NCBI GenBank assembly: GCA_022606135.1
Contig: JABYQN010000001.1
Span: forward strand, 1,674,001-1,738,000
Origin: Fomes fomentarius
Lineage: Eukaryota; Basidiomycota; Agaricomycetes; Polyporales; Polyporaceae
Reading direction: 5' to 3'
DNA length: 64,000 nucleotides
Shown in pieces: positions 10,709 through 21,297 of the stretch (its first letter is position 1; every line of letters begins with the position of its first letter). Below the pieces are notes generated by a model that was not told where the DNA came from, made no database searches, and saw only the letters and a program-made list of their open reading frames with translations. The position numbers were made by a program, and so were the translations under genes.

Positions 10709-13034
10709 ACATCATGTTCGATCGTCTCGCGCGTGGGACGACATAGGGGCGGGAAACAAAAGTGTATCTAGGTAGCGGATCTCGCACGGACCACGGTGGC
10801 GGGGTAGTAGCGGCGGTTGCGCGCGGACTCTAAATTTTTCTTGTTGTATTCCCCTCGCTCGTCGACGAGCCGTCCCCGCCGTCCCTCGACACAGAGTGTA
10901 ATTAGTTACGTATTGCTCATCTAATGGTGCGCGCCGCCTACATGCGAGAGTCGTCTTCTAGTGGGCTCTGAATCCGAGTCAGAAATTGCAGCTGATGAAA
11001 TCCGCGGAGAAGCTGGCGATGCAGAGATGGCTGATGGATCAGACCGCACCGTGGCCGCGATGTGCGATGGCGGGGGCACAAGCGAAATTGAGCGCACTGC
11101 AAGTCCGAGTTGGCCGTCTCCGAGACTCATTGGAGCGGCTAGAGCGTGACGCAAATGCACAATTAAACCTGACAGACGCCCGCAGGCTGGAGACCGGACT
11201 TCGCGTCGGTTGCCGCCGGCAAGCAGAGCGCCGAAGTTCGATCGCATGGCGACGCCACGCTCTGGTGACCCAAGAGGCTGGAGAGGACTCCAGGAACGTG
11301 GCCGCCTTCCGCTCACTTCTCGTTGAGGGAATCGGAGCTCCCCCATCCTCTCCAGCTCCCAAGCGAGGCCCAGGCGGCTTCCCTTTGCCTCCCCTTCCAC
11401 TTGTTCTGATCCTTGTCGCATTACGAACAGCCTGGCGCCGCGAGGACCCTCGCGGAGAATATGGCAATGAGACCTTTTCGCCGACTGCACCCTGGAGGCG
11501 GACGTCTGCTGTTGCGCGCGGGAGGACCCTGAGCTACAGGTACGATTGCCAGCCTCCTTCGTGGCAACGAGGCCGTCGCAGTGCACCTCGTTGTCGTATG
11601 CTGTGATGTTCTTCACGTTTCACCTTGACTGTTTGGCTCAGCAGGATTGTGGAGACGACGCGTTCGATCTATTGGGTTACCTCAACCCGGTAAGCAGGTT
11701 TGTTTCATCATCACCGAGCACTCACCCCGGACCCACCGACGAGGACCCGGCGGCAAGGGCGGGCTTTGCAGCCTCGTGTGGTTTGCACAGTGTGAGAAGA
11801 AGCAAGCGTTTAAAATACAAAGCGTGAAGCATTTTGGCGACATTAGCCTTCGGCTGCCCCGAGTAGTCGCTGTGGGCCTGTGTCTCCGCCCGGAGTGCGG
11901 CACGTTGCGCCCCATGCTCTCGGGGCGCGCTCTCTGCGCCTTCGGGCACACGTGCGCACGGACCATGGCCAATTGAAGCGTAAGACTGCAAGGAGACATC
12001 CTACGGTGTGTGCTGCGGAAGGTTGACATTTCCCATGATGCGACCTACCCCGGTCCACTGGCATGGCGCCTACCCTTTGCCGTGGACCTAGTCGGAACCA
12101 TCCTGCCACGGTTCGACTCACCATGCCCATACAGAAGAGTTTGAACGCCTGATGATGCCGTACATTGCCCACTATCTGTCATCTAGCACCGTTTCAACAC
12201 TTCCTCCCACTCCAGAACGACGAACTTGAGATCCCTGAGATCTGAAAGTGACTCACTTGATACTAGTCTTGTAGGCGAGCGCTTCCAGTGCTCGTGTTAT
12301 TGCCGACGCCCCCGCATCGGGGACGGTGTCGTACTTGGTACGTCTTTGCTCCCGCATTGATAGGTCGCTGGAATGGCTAATTCCCTATTCCGGCCCTTGC
12401 CGTTACCCAATTTGCCAGCACGGTGTTGGCCGGATCCCTCGCCCTAGCGCATCGTACGCAGCCTGTCGGCGGCGATGTTTCGAGGCGAGGCGGGACGCGC
12501 ATGGCCGCAGTCGCGCTCAGAAAGGGGCAATCCATTCCTCAATGACTCCGCGATAGGCGCCTCTTTCCGTCCTCTATCGTCCTTCATCACCATGTCAATT
12601 CACCGTCGGCTTCTTGCATCATTGGCTGACGGTTTCTGCCTGCGGCGAGGGAGCGCGTCCAAGCGCAGCCAATTTGAGCAGGCAGAGAACTCCGTCAAGT
12701 GAGGGTGCAAACCTTACTGGCCCCGTCTGCTGCACAAGGTCACAGTATGGCTGGGAGGCTGCCGCGCGGTCTGGGTCACTGGACGGACCCGGCGAGTATG
12801 ATGACATGCACTGGCTTTTCGGCACTTTAAATGTGTTGTAACAATTTCCCAGAGCAAAGATGCCATCAATACCCAAATCTGCAGAAGGCACTACCAAAAT
12901 GGCCGGGCTCGCCTGGGAAATTGGCGATACTTCTTGTCCGTCGCCCACTTTATGGAGAGCCATATAGCCCTTACGCGACGCCCGTGTCCTCGGTCGCTCC
13001 CGCTCGTCCCCCCGCTTCTCTTCTCTCGTCCACC
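10709..13034. other. Spacer between double zinc-cluster genes A and B
   Basis: No firmly supported gene. It contains one plus-strand frame with a coiled-coil character (10986-11606, listed separately) and competing frames on the minus strand. The last 120 bp before 13035 are CT-rich and act as the presumed promoter and 5' UTR of gene B; a weak CATATAG lies at about 12961-12967. Confidence 0.45.
10986..11606 (+). CDS. Unrecognised open frame with a coiled-coil segment
   Basis: I do not recognise this protein. The first 70 codons contain leucine heptads (LSALQVRVGRLRDSLERLE) that would form a coiled coil, and a good splice acceptor (attgcag) sits at about 10984-10990, so this may be an internal or terminal exon rather than a gene of its own. 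After codon 70 the frame becomes Arg/Pro-rich and less protein-like, and a longer minus-strand frame overlaps the whole of it. It lies 280 bp after double zinc-cluster gene A. Coiled coils often follow Zn2Cys6 domains, so a relic of a longer family member is possible. Low confidence. Confidence 0.2.
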   Translation: MQLMKSAEKLAMQRWLMDQTAPWPRCAMAGAQAKLSALQVRVGRLRDSLERLERDANAQLNLTDARRLETGLRVGCRRQAERRSSIAWRRHALVTQEAGEDSRNVAAFRSLLVEGIGAPPSSPAPKRGPGGFPLPPLPLVLILVALRTAWRREDPRGEYGNETFSPTAPWRRTSAVARGRTLSYRYDCQPPSWQRGRRSAPRCRML

Positions 13035-13838
13035 ATGATCCAGGCTTTCAAAAAGCAGCGCGTCGAGCCGAAACATACGCGCACGGACAAGTCCTGCATA
13101 GCCTGCGCTAAGAGCAAGAGTGCGTTACGTCCCCCTTCTCCCTTCCTCGTCTTTGTACCCATTCCCCGACAGCCAAATGCGAGCGCACGGCCGATCCGAC
13201 GCGGTGCAAGAAGTGCGCCAAGAAGAATCTGCGCTGCCAATGGCCGGAGGGGGAGGCGAGCCGCAGGGCTTGCGACGAGTGGTGAGTTGATCTTCCCCAG
13301 TTTCAGCGCTGTGGTGCTCATACCCACGCAGCAAGAGGGCCAGGACGAGGTGCTTGCAGCCTCGAGTGCCAAACGGACCCTGCCGCGAGTGTGAGAACGC
13401 CAATAAACGGTGCTCGCAGGCGACATACCAGCCAGGTCAGCCTCTCCTCCATGTTCGTGGCGCCTTCCGCGTCTCTAACGCGTCTCCTCCCTCCACCTCC
13501 CCCGGATCGTTCCATACGTTAGTGGCAAGCTCCTCGACCAATACGCAGAGCAACGCCGGCCCGTCATACCCCACGGCTCGATGGCGCCAAGATTGTGAGT
13601 GCTTCACACCGCCCCGTCGGACAGCTACCGACCATCGCTCTCCCACCTTCATCTCGTTGTAGCTCCGACGGCCGTCGTGTCGCAGACTGTTCTCGCCGTC
13701 GATGGTGAATCGCGGCCGTCCTTGCACATTGACCCTCAGGCCCTCGCCGACGCTCCGCCGACGACACCGACCTCGGTGGCGAGCAGCCCGCGCTCGTATT
13801 GGTCCACTGTCCTGTCGTCCGACGACGACATCCACTGA
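13035..13838 (+). CDS. Double Zn2Cys6 zinc-cluster protein B (second tandem paralogue)
   Basis: Five exons (85, 109, 104, 72 and 176 nt) give 181 residues. After a basic N-terminus (FKKQRVEPKHTRTDKS) module 1 is CIACAKSKTKC, eight residues, CKKCAKKNLRC. Eleven residues on, module 2 is CDECKRARTRC, nine residues, CRECENANKRC. Both are complete six-cysteine clusters. The rest is Ser/Thr/Pro-rich and ends in SYWSTVLSSDDDIH, which resembles the tail of the paralogue at 18069. The first three intron positions and phases are the same as in genes A and C, including the intron that splits the second Cys codon of module 2. The module-encoding exon 2 has the same length (109 nt) as in gene A. A transcription regulator is the natural inference, but no activation or regulatory domain is identifiable. 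Confidence 0.83.
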
Positions 13839-16800
13839 CTTGCACAGAGTCGTTCCTTGCACATTGACCCTTTCTTCTATTCCGTGCGTTCTTCATTTCA
13901 TTTTCCGCCGCCCGATCGCTCATCGTGTGAACGGTGCATATGCAGACCCATATCTTAGCTCATCTCGGGTATACACGTCCTAGTCTAATCTGACCTCGCA
14001 GGCGTCGTCAAGTGGTTTGCTGCGTTGTTTGTTGGTTTGTTGATCCCAGTATGATACGCGTTTACAGAATGTTTTCCCTGCTTAATCGTGATTGCTTTTT
14101 GTGCCGTTCGCTGTGCGAAGTCCGCGACGATCGATGCCAGTCGATCATGAGATTAGCGCAAGTGGCTCCGCTGACAAATCACTAACTCAACAGGAAAGAG
14201 GGGCGAGTATGTCCGGGCCGACAACGTGATCAATGTCCGTCGACGTCACTTGTCCGTCCTCGCAGCTGCTGCTCATCAATATTGAAGTCTGAGTGTCACG
14301 CACTCTGCTCCTCTCCCCCGGCCATGGTTATCCGTAGTTCGGCTGCCCAAGAGTGCCGCGGTACGGCAAGCGCACTCAACACCTGATGGTCTGCCAGGGA
14401 TCTCTGGGCCCAGAAACTCATTGGTGGGTACAGTCGCGAGGACGACGGGGGTACGTAAACGGGGACGCAGATATAGAAAACGGAATGCCTACTACTCGGT
14501 ATGCTCGAACAATGGGCGAACGGTGCGCTATTGTTGTCTGTGGGCGTGTGGGCGCATTCTCTCCGCTAGCGCGCCCGGCCTCTGCCTCCAGTCCGAATCG
14601 CACAATGTGACACTCCGAGTAAATGTACGTGCAGGTGGCTGTTCCCGCGCTGGCGTTGCATGTCGCCGTTGAGCGCCAGCGGTGGATACTCGCAATATTG
14701 AGGCCAGTGGGTGACAATGGTGAGGGTGATCGGACAAGCGCCGGTGCCGGCCCAGCGAGGTACGCGACGTCCGGACTGGGAAAGAGCAAGTATCAACTCC
14801 GAACTCGGGTGGTTCCTGGCTCCTGCCTTTCGCCGTACATGCTTGCGAACCACTCGCGGTCTCTCTTCCATCCCGCGGCTGGCTGGCAGCTCAAGCTCAA
14901 GGTTTCAGCACTCGTACGGATTCACTAGTTCTCCGTCGCTCGAACGATCAATCAGCATCACCTGCACCCGCGGTAGCCCCGCAGAACAGGCTCTCACTCA
15001 CACTCACGCTGACACCGTGACCACCGGCAGCCTGGCCTAGCCTGGTGGAGTGCGCATCTTTGCGTAACCCGGGGGCACGCGCGGGCTAGTACGGAAGTTT
15101 CATCTAGCAGTGCGGGCACCCCACGTTCATTTGCAGCTTCAACTCCGAACGAATGGGTGTGCTCTACTATCACTCGCGCTGATGAGAACATCGCGCGAGT
15201 CCATCCATGACACGGAACGAGCTTGCCGGGAGAAGACTGCTATTCTGGAGCTACGCTGATGATGACCTCCACGGGATTGCAGATACGAAGGGGCGGAAGG
15301 GGTGCAATGTCATATCGCCTATCGGGGCTGAAGCTCGCCTTCGTGTTCGCGATGTGCCCGATCTGAATTCTGCAGACTTCAGCTTCAGGAAGACGACTGC
15401 CGACTGGAGACTGGCGAGGACCTTGCGCTTGCTTTGGCGACGGGAGAACTGCAAGAGTGCTTCGCTCGAGCCCCACCCCTTCTCACTAACCTTGCCCCGT
15501 TCGCCAGCTCGACATGCTGCACTTGACGTCCAGTTGCGGTCACGACACCGCGATGTTATGCGATAGCATGGAGGGCGCGCCGTTGAGTTCCGTTTCTCAG
15601 GGCAGAGGAATCTATCACAGGTACTTACGTCTGTGGTGAGTGGCACGTCCATGGTCGGACATGAATATGGCTTAATTAATGACCTGGGGTGAGAACACCA
15701 ACGGTGGCATTAATGCAAGCGTGTTTCATCCCTGGGGATACCAGGCTTCTCTCTCCGGATGCATTCATATATGGCGGGGTGCATGGCTCACTTCCCGCCC
15801 CTCGTTCTGGAAGGGTGCTTATGGGGTCGAGCGGGGGATCAAGGAGTCACTGAGTGGCGGATAAACGAGGAAGCGAGGGAGAGTTAGATTGGCCCTTCGT
15901 CCATGGACGTAGACGAGCCCGCGTGGTCGTCGACTTCGCGGAAGCAAGTGCGCGCTCTGTGGGCACCTACTGATTCCCGACTGCTCCGCGGGCCTCTGGA
16001 GACGTAGAGGATGATGGTAGGATAGGATCAGTCCGCCGGCTCTCGGCGAACGAGGGAGTGGACACCAATCGCGGCTACACTAGCATACGCGCGGTTCGAG
16101 CGCTGAGCGCTGAGCTGCCGCGACGAAGGCGTTGAGAGCGGATGCGCGGACGTCGGATTGCTGGTTGTGGGACAGTGCTCTCACAGGTGCGGTAACCCTC
16201 GCGCGGGCCGCCGGCGCTACGCGCGCGACATCCCGGACGATGATGGACGCCGAGAGGAAGACGACTGTTGGGGATTGCTGGCCTGGGCCACACGCGGGGC
16301 GTGTTCTCGTCTCGCCCCACTGACCGCCTTTCGAAGAACAAAGGAGAAGAGGAGAGGCTTCCGTGCCAGATGGTTGTGAAATGCCACTCTTCGGCTTCGT
16401 GGAGAGTTGACGCGCTGATTCATACCCTCTTCCAGATGTGTGACGTCCTGGAGTCCACTCTCCCGCGCGGAGAACACGGCACACTCCCAAAAGATTGGAA
16501 GAAGCTCGTCGCGGGTCTCGTTGTCGCCTCCTCCCTGCGCGCACGCACCACGTGTCTCGGCGTTAGGGTGTCGCGTTGCGTAGGACTTTGATATTGAGCA
16601 ATGTCCAAGATCGAAGGAGCATCCAGGAAAGGGAGGAGGGTTATGATACGATGGGCCTTCTATCCGCAGGGGACAGCCGAGCCCCCTTCGCCACCCAAAA
16701 AACGCTCGAGAAGAGAAAGCAGACTGATGAGTACACGGGACGCAAGAACGAATGCCACAGCCCTGCTTCTGGGAAGAGTGCAGATGTTCCTGAGCGCCCC

Positions 16801-16992
16801 CCTCCCGCCGCCGCGATCGAAAGAGCGAGCGTGCCTTTTCTGGTCCATCCAAGTCGCGGTGGGAGCGGTATCGCGTCATAGTCCAAATAACCCTGCACCT
16901 TGGGACGAGCGCGAGGTACGTCTCCCACCATAGACAGGCCTTCTATGCCGTGATTTCCGTCCGTTCCGTCACTTTCCATCCGCGATTATATC

Positions 16993-17187
16993 ATGTCGTT
17001 CGTCGATTGTCCAATTCACTCCGCAGCGCTCGCACCCACACCCGGGCCCCCGGGTCACGGTATTCGATGCACCTACAGAAACAGGGAGGACAGACCGTGT
17101 TTCACAGCCGCGTGCCCAGGACCCTGTATCTTTTGCGTATGCGACCAGAGACGTAATTGTCTCCTAGTCTCCAGGAAGGCGGGTTGA
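16993..17187 (+). CDS. Possible small cysteine-rich protein or zinc-cluster relic
   Basis: A 64-codon frame starting ATG and ending TGA holds eight cysteines, most in the second half (CIFCVCDQRRNC). The spacing is not a regular Zn2Cys6 pattern, although its AACPGPCIFC stretch loosely resembles the second half of module 2 in the neighbouring double zinc-cluster genes. No splice signals or promoter decide whether it is expressed. It could be a decayed family member, a small secreted-type Cys-rich protein without a visible signal peptide, or chance. Confidence 0.2.
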   Translation: MSFVDCPIHSAALAPTPGPPGHGIRCTYRNREDRPCFTAACPGPCIFCVCDQRRNCLLVSRKAG

Positions 17188-17968
17188 ATAATGGATAACA
17201 GCGTATGTCGGGTCCTTTGACGATGCGGCGCCATTGTCGCAGCAAGCATCAAGGACAATGATCTCCTCCCTTCAATTAACTGGGAGCCGAACCACGGACA
17301 CGACAGTGGATCGCGCCCGACGGGGACATGCACAATAGGAAGTTTATATATCGCGTGCGCTCTGCCGGACACAGGCGGGCCATTGTCCGAGTGCGTTCAA
17401 TTGTCCGCGTTGTGTCTCTGCTCCAGGCTACACTGTCCCAGCTCCCCCGCATGGACTTTTCCCCAGTCCAGCATCGCATTTGACGATACTCTAGGCGGCT
17501 CGGCTCGGGTTTCCTCGGCGAAGACCTGACGTTACGTTTTCCTGAATTGCGATGCAGAAGCACCGCCTAGCTGCGTGACGCCGTCCTCAAGATGTCCTCG
17601 TTATCCTGATACGCTCATTTTGTTAGGTCCCACTACCCCTCCTGGACCGCCTGCCGCTTGCCACATTAAAATGTGCCGCCACCTCTTCGCTCCGGAGTTG
17701 CTGCCCGACGCTTGCGTGTGGAAACCCTGAGACCGGTGTCCCGTACCGTGCCATCGGTGTGGCCGGGGTACAGCACAAGTCTTCCTCTCTTTCTGTTTCT
17801 TTGCTTTTCTACGTCTGTCCACGGGCTTCCTCACTTCTTCCTCCTTCGCTTCCCACGTCATCCGGACGTGTGCCCTAATGGCGACAGGTAAAGGAAGTTG
17901 CCTGTCTCGTCGACAGAACTGGAAGTCTTACGTTAACCCTCTAATTTGCCCCTACACCAGCTACCTAC

Positions 17969-17975
17969 TATATAT
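17969..17975 (+). promoter_or_regulatory. Probable TATA box of double zinc-cluster gene C
   Basis: TATATAT lies 94-100 bp before the ATG at 18069, followed by a CT-rich run. The placement is like that of the TATATA before gene A. Core-promoter role is inferred from position. Confidence 0.5.
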
Positions 17976-18068
17976 CATCTGCACGCGTAGATCTTCGCAC
18001 CCCAGAACCCTCTCTTCTCTCTCCCTCACTGCGCGTCGACCATCGTTCTCTCTGCCAACCACGCCACC

Positions 18069-19504
18069 ATGAGGGGCCAACGTCGTCCTACAGAGGTCGC
18101 CTGCCGTCGATGCAACAAAAAGAAGGGTGCGTCCTAGCTTGCATATACACCGTCACGTTCCCCTCCACCGACGCGTTCCCTCCTCCCCCATGCGTCACCG
18201 TATGCCGCGACACAGTGCGATGCGACGCCGTCATGGGCTCAGCACGGTGCAAGAAGTGCACCGACGAGCGCGCGGAATGCACCTGGCCCACCGCCGCGGG
18301 CAACGCTCAAGTCGCAGCAGGGCGCGTTCAGGTCAAGAACGCGTGCGATGCGTGGTGAGCAGCGTGTTTCCGTCGGTCGTGGGTCGTCGGCGGGCGTGTC
18401 TGCGTTGTTGACCGAGCGTTCGCCGTCGGCGCCCACAGCCGGAGGAACAAGTCGAGGTGCGAGAGAGACGAGGGACAGGAGACCGCGGCGTGCGTTCGTT
18501 GCACGGAGGAGAACAGGGAGTGCATGTTCTCGCCGAGAGGTATGCGTTCGACCATCTCGCTCCGCCGTTGGTCCATACTCAACCCCTTGTCCTTGGCGAG
18601 CAGTCAGAGGGAGCAGGAGCAAGCAGCTTGTACAAGACAATACCCAGAACACTGCGCCCTCCATGCAGCCTATCCTCGGACAAACCCCTGGTAAGTTTTG
18701 ACAACCCTTCTATCGTCTCTGCCTCCTTGTTGTACATCAATGCTAACTGTTGCTCAAAGCAGGAGTTGACAATATGGGCTCATCGACCATGTCAGAGTCA
18801 TACCCAGGTGAGCACATCGCATCTAGTGCAGCGCACACGTCGTTTCTTGGAGAGACATTGACACTTATGCCCCCAGTTGGTCGAAACGGTTATCACCAGC
18901 GTGCTCCAATGGGAAATGACTCGGGGTATCAGGTGAACCACGGAGTCGGTCCATCGCCTGCATACGTCTCATACGCAGGTACATTGTGGACGTATTACAT
19001 CGAGCCTTCGCTACTGACACACCACCTGCATATGCAGTCTCTTACCAGCGGGCTTCGCAGGGCCCAGGACCATCTCAGGTCGGGCCTTCGAATGGTCAGT
19101 CTCATCGCTCTTGCATGTCGGTCGCACTCGTTCGTTCCGCAAGCCTGAGGCTGATCCCTCCCGCATAGGTCGCGGTTATGGCACGACGTCCCAGCAAGAG
19201 GCAGGACCGTTGTCTGCAGGGCCCTCTTCTGGTGAGTACAGTGTCGTACGGTGGTGCGGCTCACCCCGATCTATTGTTGAACCATGATCTCGATGCAGGA
19301 TACCGATCCAATGGCTTGAACGCGCACGCCCAGACGGCTGCGCCCATCCCCCCCATCGACACCAGCGCCCCGGACGTTGGGAACGCGGCGGCGGCCACCG
19401 ACTCCAGGCCGAACAGCCCCAACAGATCCTGGTGGGAGACCGTGATGCAATCCTCGCCAGACTCTGAGTACAGGTCCGGGTCCGAGCTCGACTGGGACGC
19501 CTGA
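18069..19504 (+). CDS. Double Zn2Cys6 zinc-cluster protein C (third tandem paralogue)
   Basis: The longest of the three. Module 1 is CRRCNKKKVRC, eight residues, CKKCTDERAEC; a 21-residue Ala/Val-rich linker, ten longer than in A and B; then module 2, CDACRRNKSRC, ten residues, CVRCTEENREC. Downstream exons encode a Gly/Tyr/Gln/Pro-rich low-complexity region (GRNGYHQRAPMGN, SYQRASQGPGPSQ), with about five short introns nearly all in phase 1, as if one exon type had been repeated. The C-terminus NRSWWETVMQSSPDSEY parallels that of gene B. The first three introns match A and B in position and phase. The low-complexity region is what one would expect of a disordered activation segment, but that is inference. 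Confidence 0.83.
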
Positions 19505-21297
19505 ACAACGAAAAGGATTGGAAACAAAAGTATTTTCTTTGTAAGTGTATTCTACCGAAACGACAATGCTCAATCAGAGGACTTACATATACGACTATGA
19601 CTTGCCAGTAGCGCAATGGATGGAGTTGCTGTTGGTTCCGACTGCGTCGATGCTCTCCCGGCTTCCTTCGTTGTCTCTCTAATCGTTCGATAACGCAAAA
19701 ATACCCCTCTTGGCGTCTCTTCCTTTGTATCTCGCCACGTATATCTTGGATTACTTCGTACTACTATACCACGGACCTTGTGTCCTATACGCTTGCTTGT
19801 TCCATTCGTCCCCTCATACTATATCTACTTGCTGGATCATCCCTTCGATTTCACGCCCATAATACCTGCCTATCGCTATCGCGCATATACATATGTTCAC
19901 CTGTATCGTTCCCAGCTCATGTCACCTCGTCTGGTTCCGCATACGTACCGTCGGCTTGCTTCATCCTAGTGTATACCCCCCACTCACTCGGCGTCCCAAC
20001 TTTGGAAATGGGCCTGCAGAAATACGTACGAGGATCCTATGATCATCCAATACCCGCCTCATGTGTTGAGTGAACAACGTTGGTTAATTGGATGGGTAGT
20101 TGTTAATTCCGGCACGATCTCGCATCTGAGATAATCGGACGCATGACAAAGAGCGAACCTAGTGAGCGTGAGCGTGTATAGCAGTCGAGCAACTGTTCCC
20201 GCGGGACCGGATGGGCACATGTTCATGTGGTGCTCGCCACCGGCTGACGGTGGGACTCTGCCAGGGTCGCGGGCCGTGCACTGACACAGGGCGGTCTTCG
20301 AATGAATTCCACAACTTGCTGGGCGGACAGAAGGTTAGAGGCGACACGGACATGAGGGAACCACGTTCACGACGTTCGCAACACGACATCAGATAGGGAT
20401 AGGTTGGATGAAAATTCGATGAGCGTGTGTTTTGGGCGTCATCACGACATATTAGGGAGGGATGGGATATTCGCACTCGACGCCGATGGCGATCATGCGA
20501 CTGGCAGCGAGCGACATCCGAGGGATCGCGATTGGGATGGGAGGAGACAGTCGGACGGCTTACATCAAGGGCAACTGGTTAGGATGCCGGAGGAAGGGGG
20601 GGCCTGTGGGGGAACGATACGTAACGGACAGCACAGTCTGCACACTGCCCCAAACAGAGCGACGGCTGGACATCACACACACAGCAGCTTGAAAATTTTG
20701 TCGAAGACTCCCGGCGCGACGGCTGCTGTTACTAGGCGCACCTTTCCCTTATTGGCACATGCGCGACTCCAGAGCAACAGTTGGCAACAGCCCGCGACCA
20801 CTCCGCGGACGTTCTCACTGTCAGGGCCGCACGCAGCCCGAGCCTGTCCGAACGTTGCGAGGTCGCCGGCTTTGTGTCACCATCCGTATGTCATACAGTC
20901 AGGGTGCTCATATTCGTGACGTTGGTGGCGGGTGAACCGTCGGCCCTGTGTATCGTAAAACCGTGTAGGGCCAGCCTGTCATTTGAGAGGTCGACCCATT
21001 CTACGAAGGACGAAAGGCATGCAGCATGTCAGAGGACATATCAATATTGCAAATAACTTATAGAGTTTGAGTACGAGCGGATCGGGGTAGGTCTTTGTTC
21101 TGCGACCAGGGTGGTTGAGATATTCAGCCACGCGGCATTGTTTGCTCTTGCTTGAGATGGAAGCTATTGGCGCTTCGACGTATTTTGCTGAGCTCGAGGC
21201 TGGTGCTTGGTCGGCTACCGCCATCCTCTCAGGCACCTCATTACCACTGATAACACCACAGCGCACGTAACCACACGACAGCCTCGGCAGACCTACC
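19505..21297. other. Intergenic region between gene C and SRR1
   Basis: No supported gene. A 171-codon plus frame (20404-20919) and a 110-codon minus frame (20979-21311) have no recognisable domain. AT content rises at about 19700-19960 in the 3' flank of gene C. The SRR1 promoter must lie in the last few hundred bases. Confidence 0.4.

Larger units (their letters stand above)
13839..18068. other. Long gene-poor spacer between double zinc-cluster genes B and C
   Basis: 4.2 kb in which I can support no multi-exon gene. Frames of 100-220 codons occur on both strands (for example 16217-16879 minus) without domains. A short cysteine-rich frame at 16993-17187 is listed separately. A TATATAT at 17969-17975 followed by CT-rich sequence marks the promoter of gene C. 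Confidence 0.45.

Noticed and set aside
10921..11616. 231-codon minus-strand open frame
   Set aside because: Composition is Arg/Ser/Gly-rich without domain content, and it overlaps a competing plus-strand frame with a better coiled-coil signal.
13436..13522. Reading through intron 3 of zinc-cluster gene B as coding
   Set aside because: Donor, acceptor and phase agree with genes A and C, and the spliced frame continues into the conserved tail, so it is an intron.
16217..16879. 220-codon minus-strand open frame
   Set aside because: No conserved motif, biased towards Arg/Ser/Pro, and flanked by equally long plus-strand frames; treated as chance.
20404..20919. 171-codon plus-strand frame in the gene C to SRR1 gap
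   Set aside because: No recognisable domain, and its reading does not resemble a folded protein.
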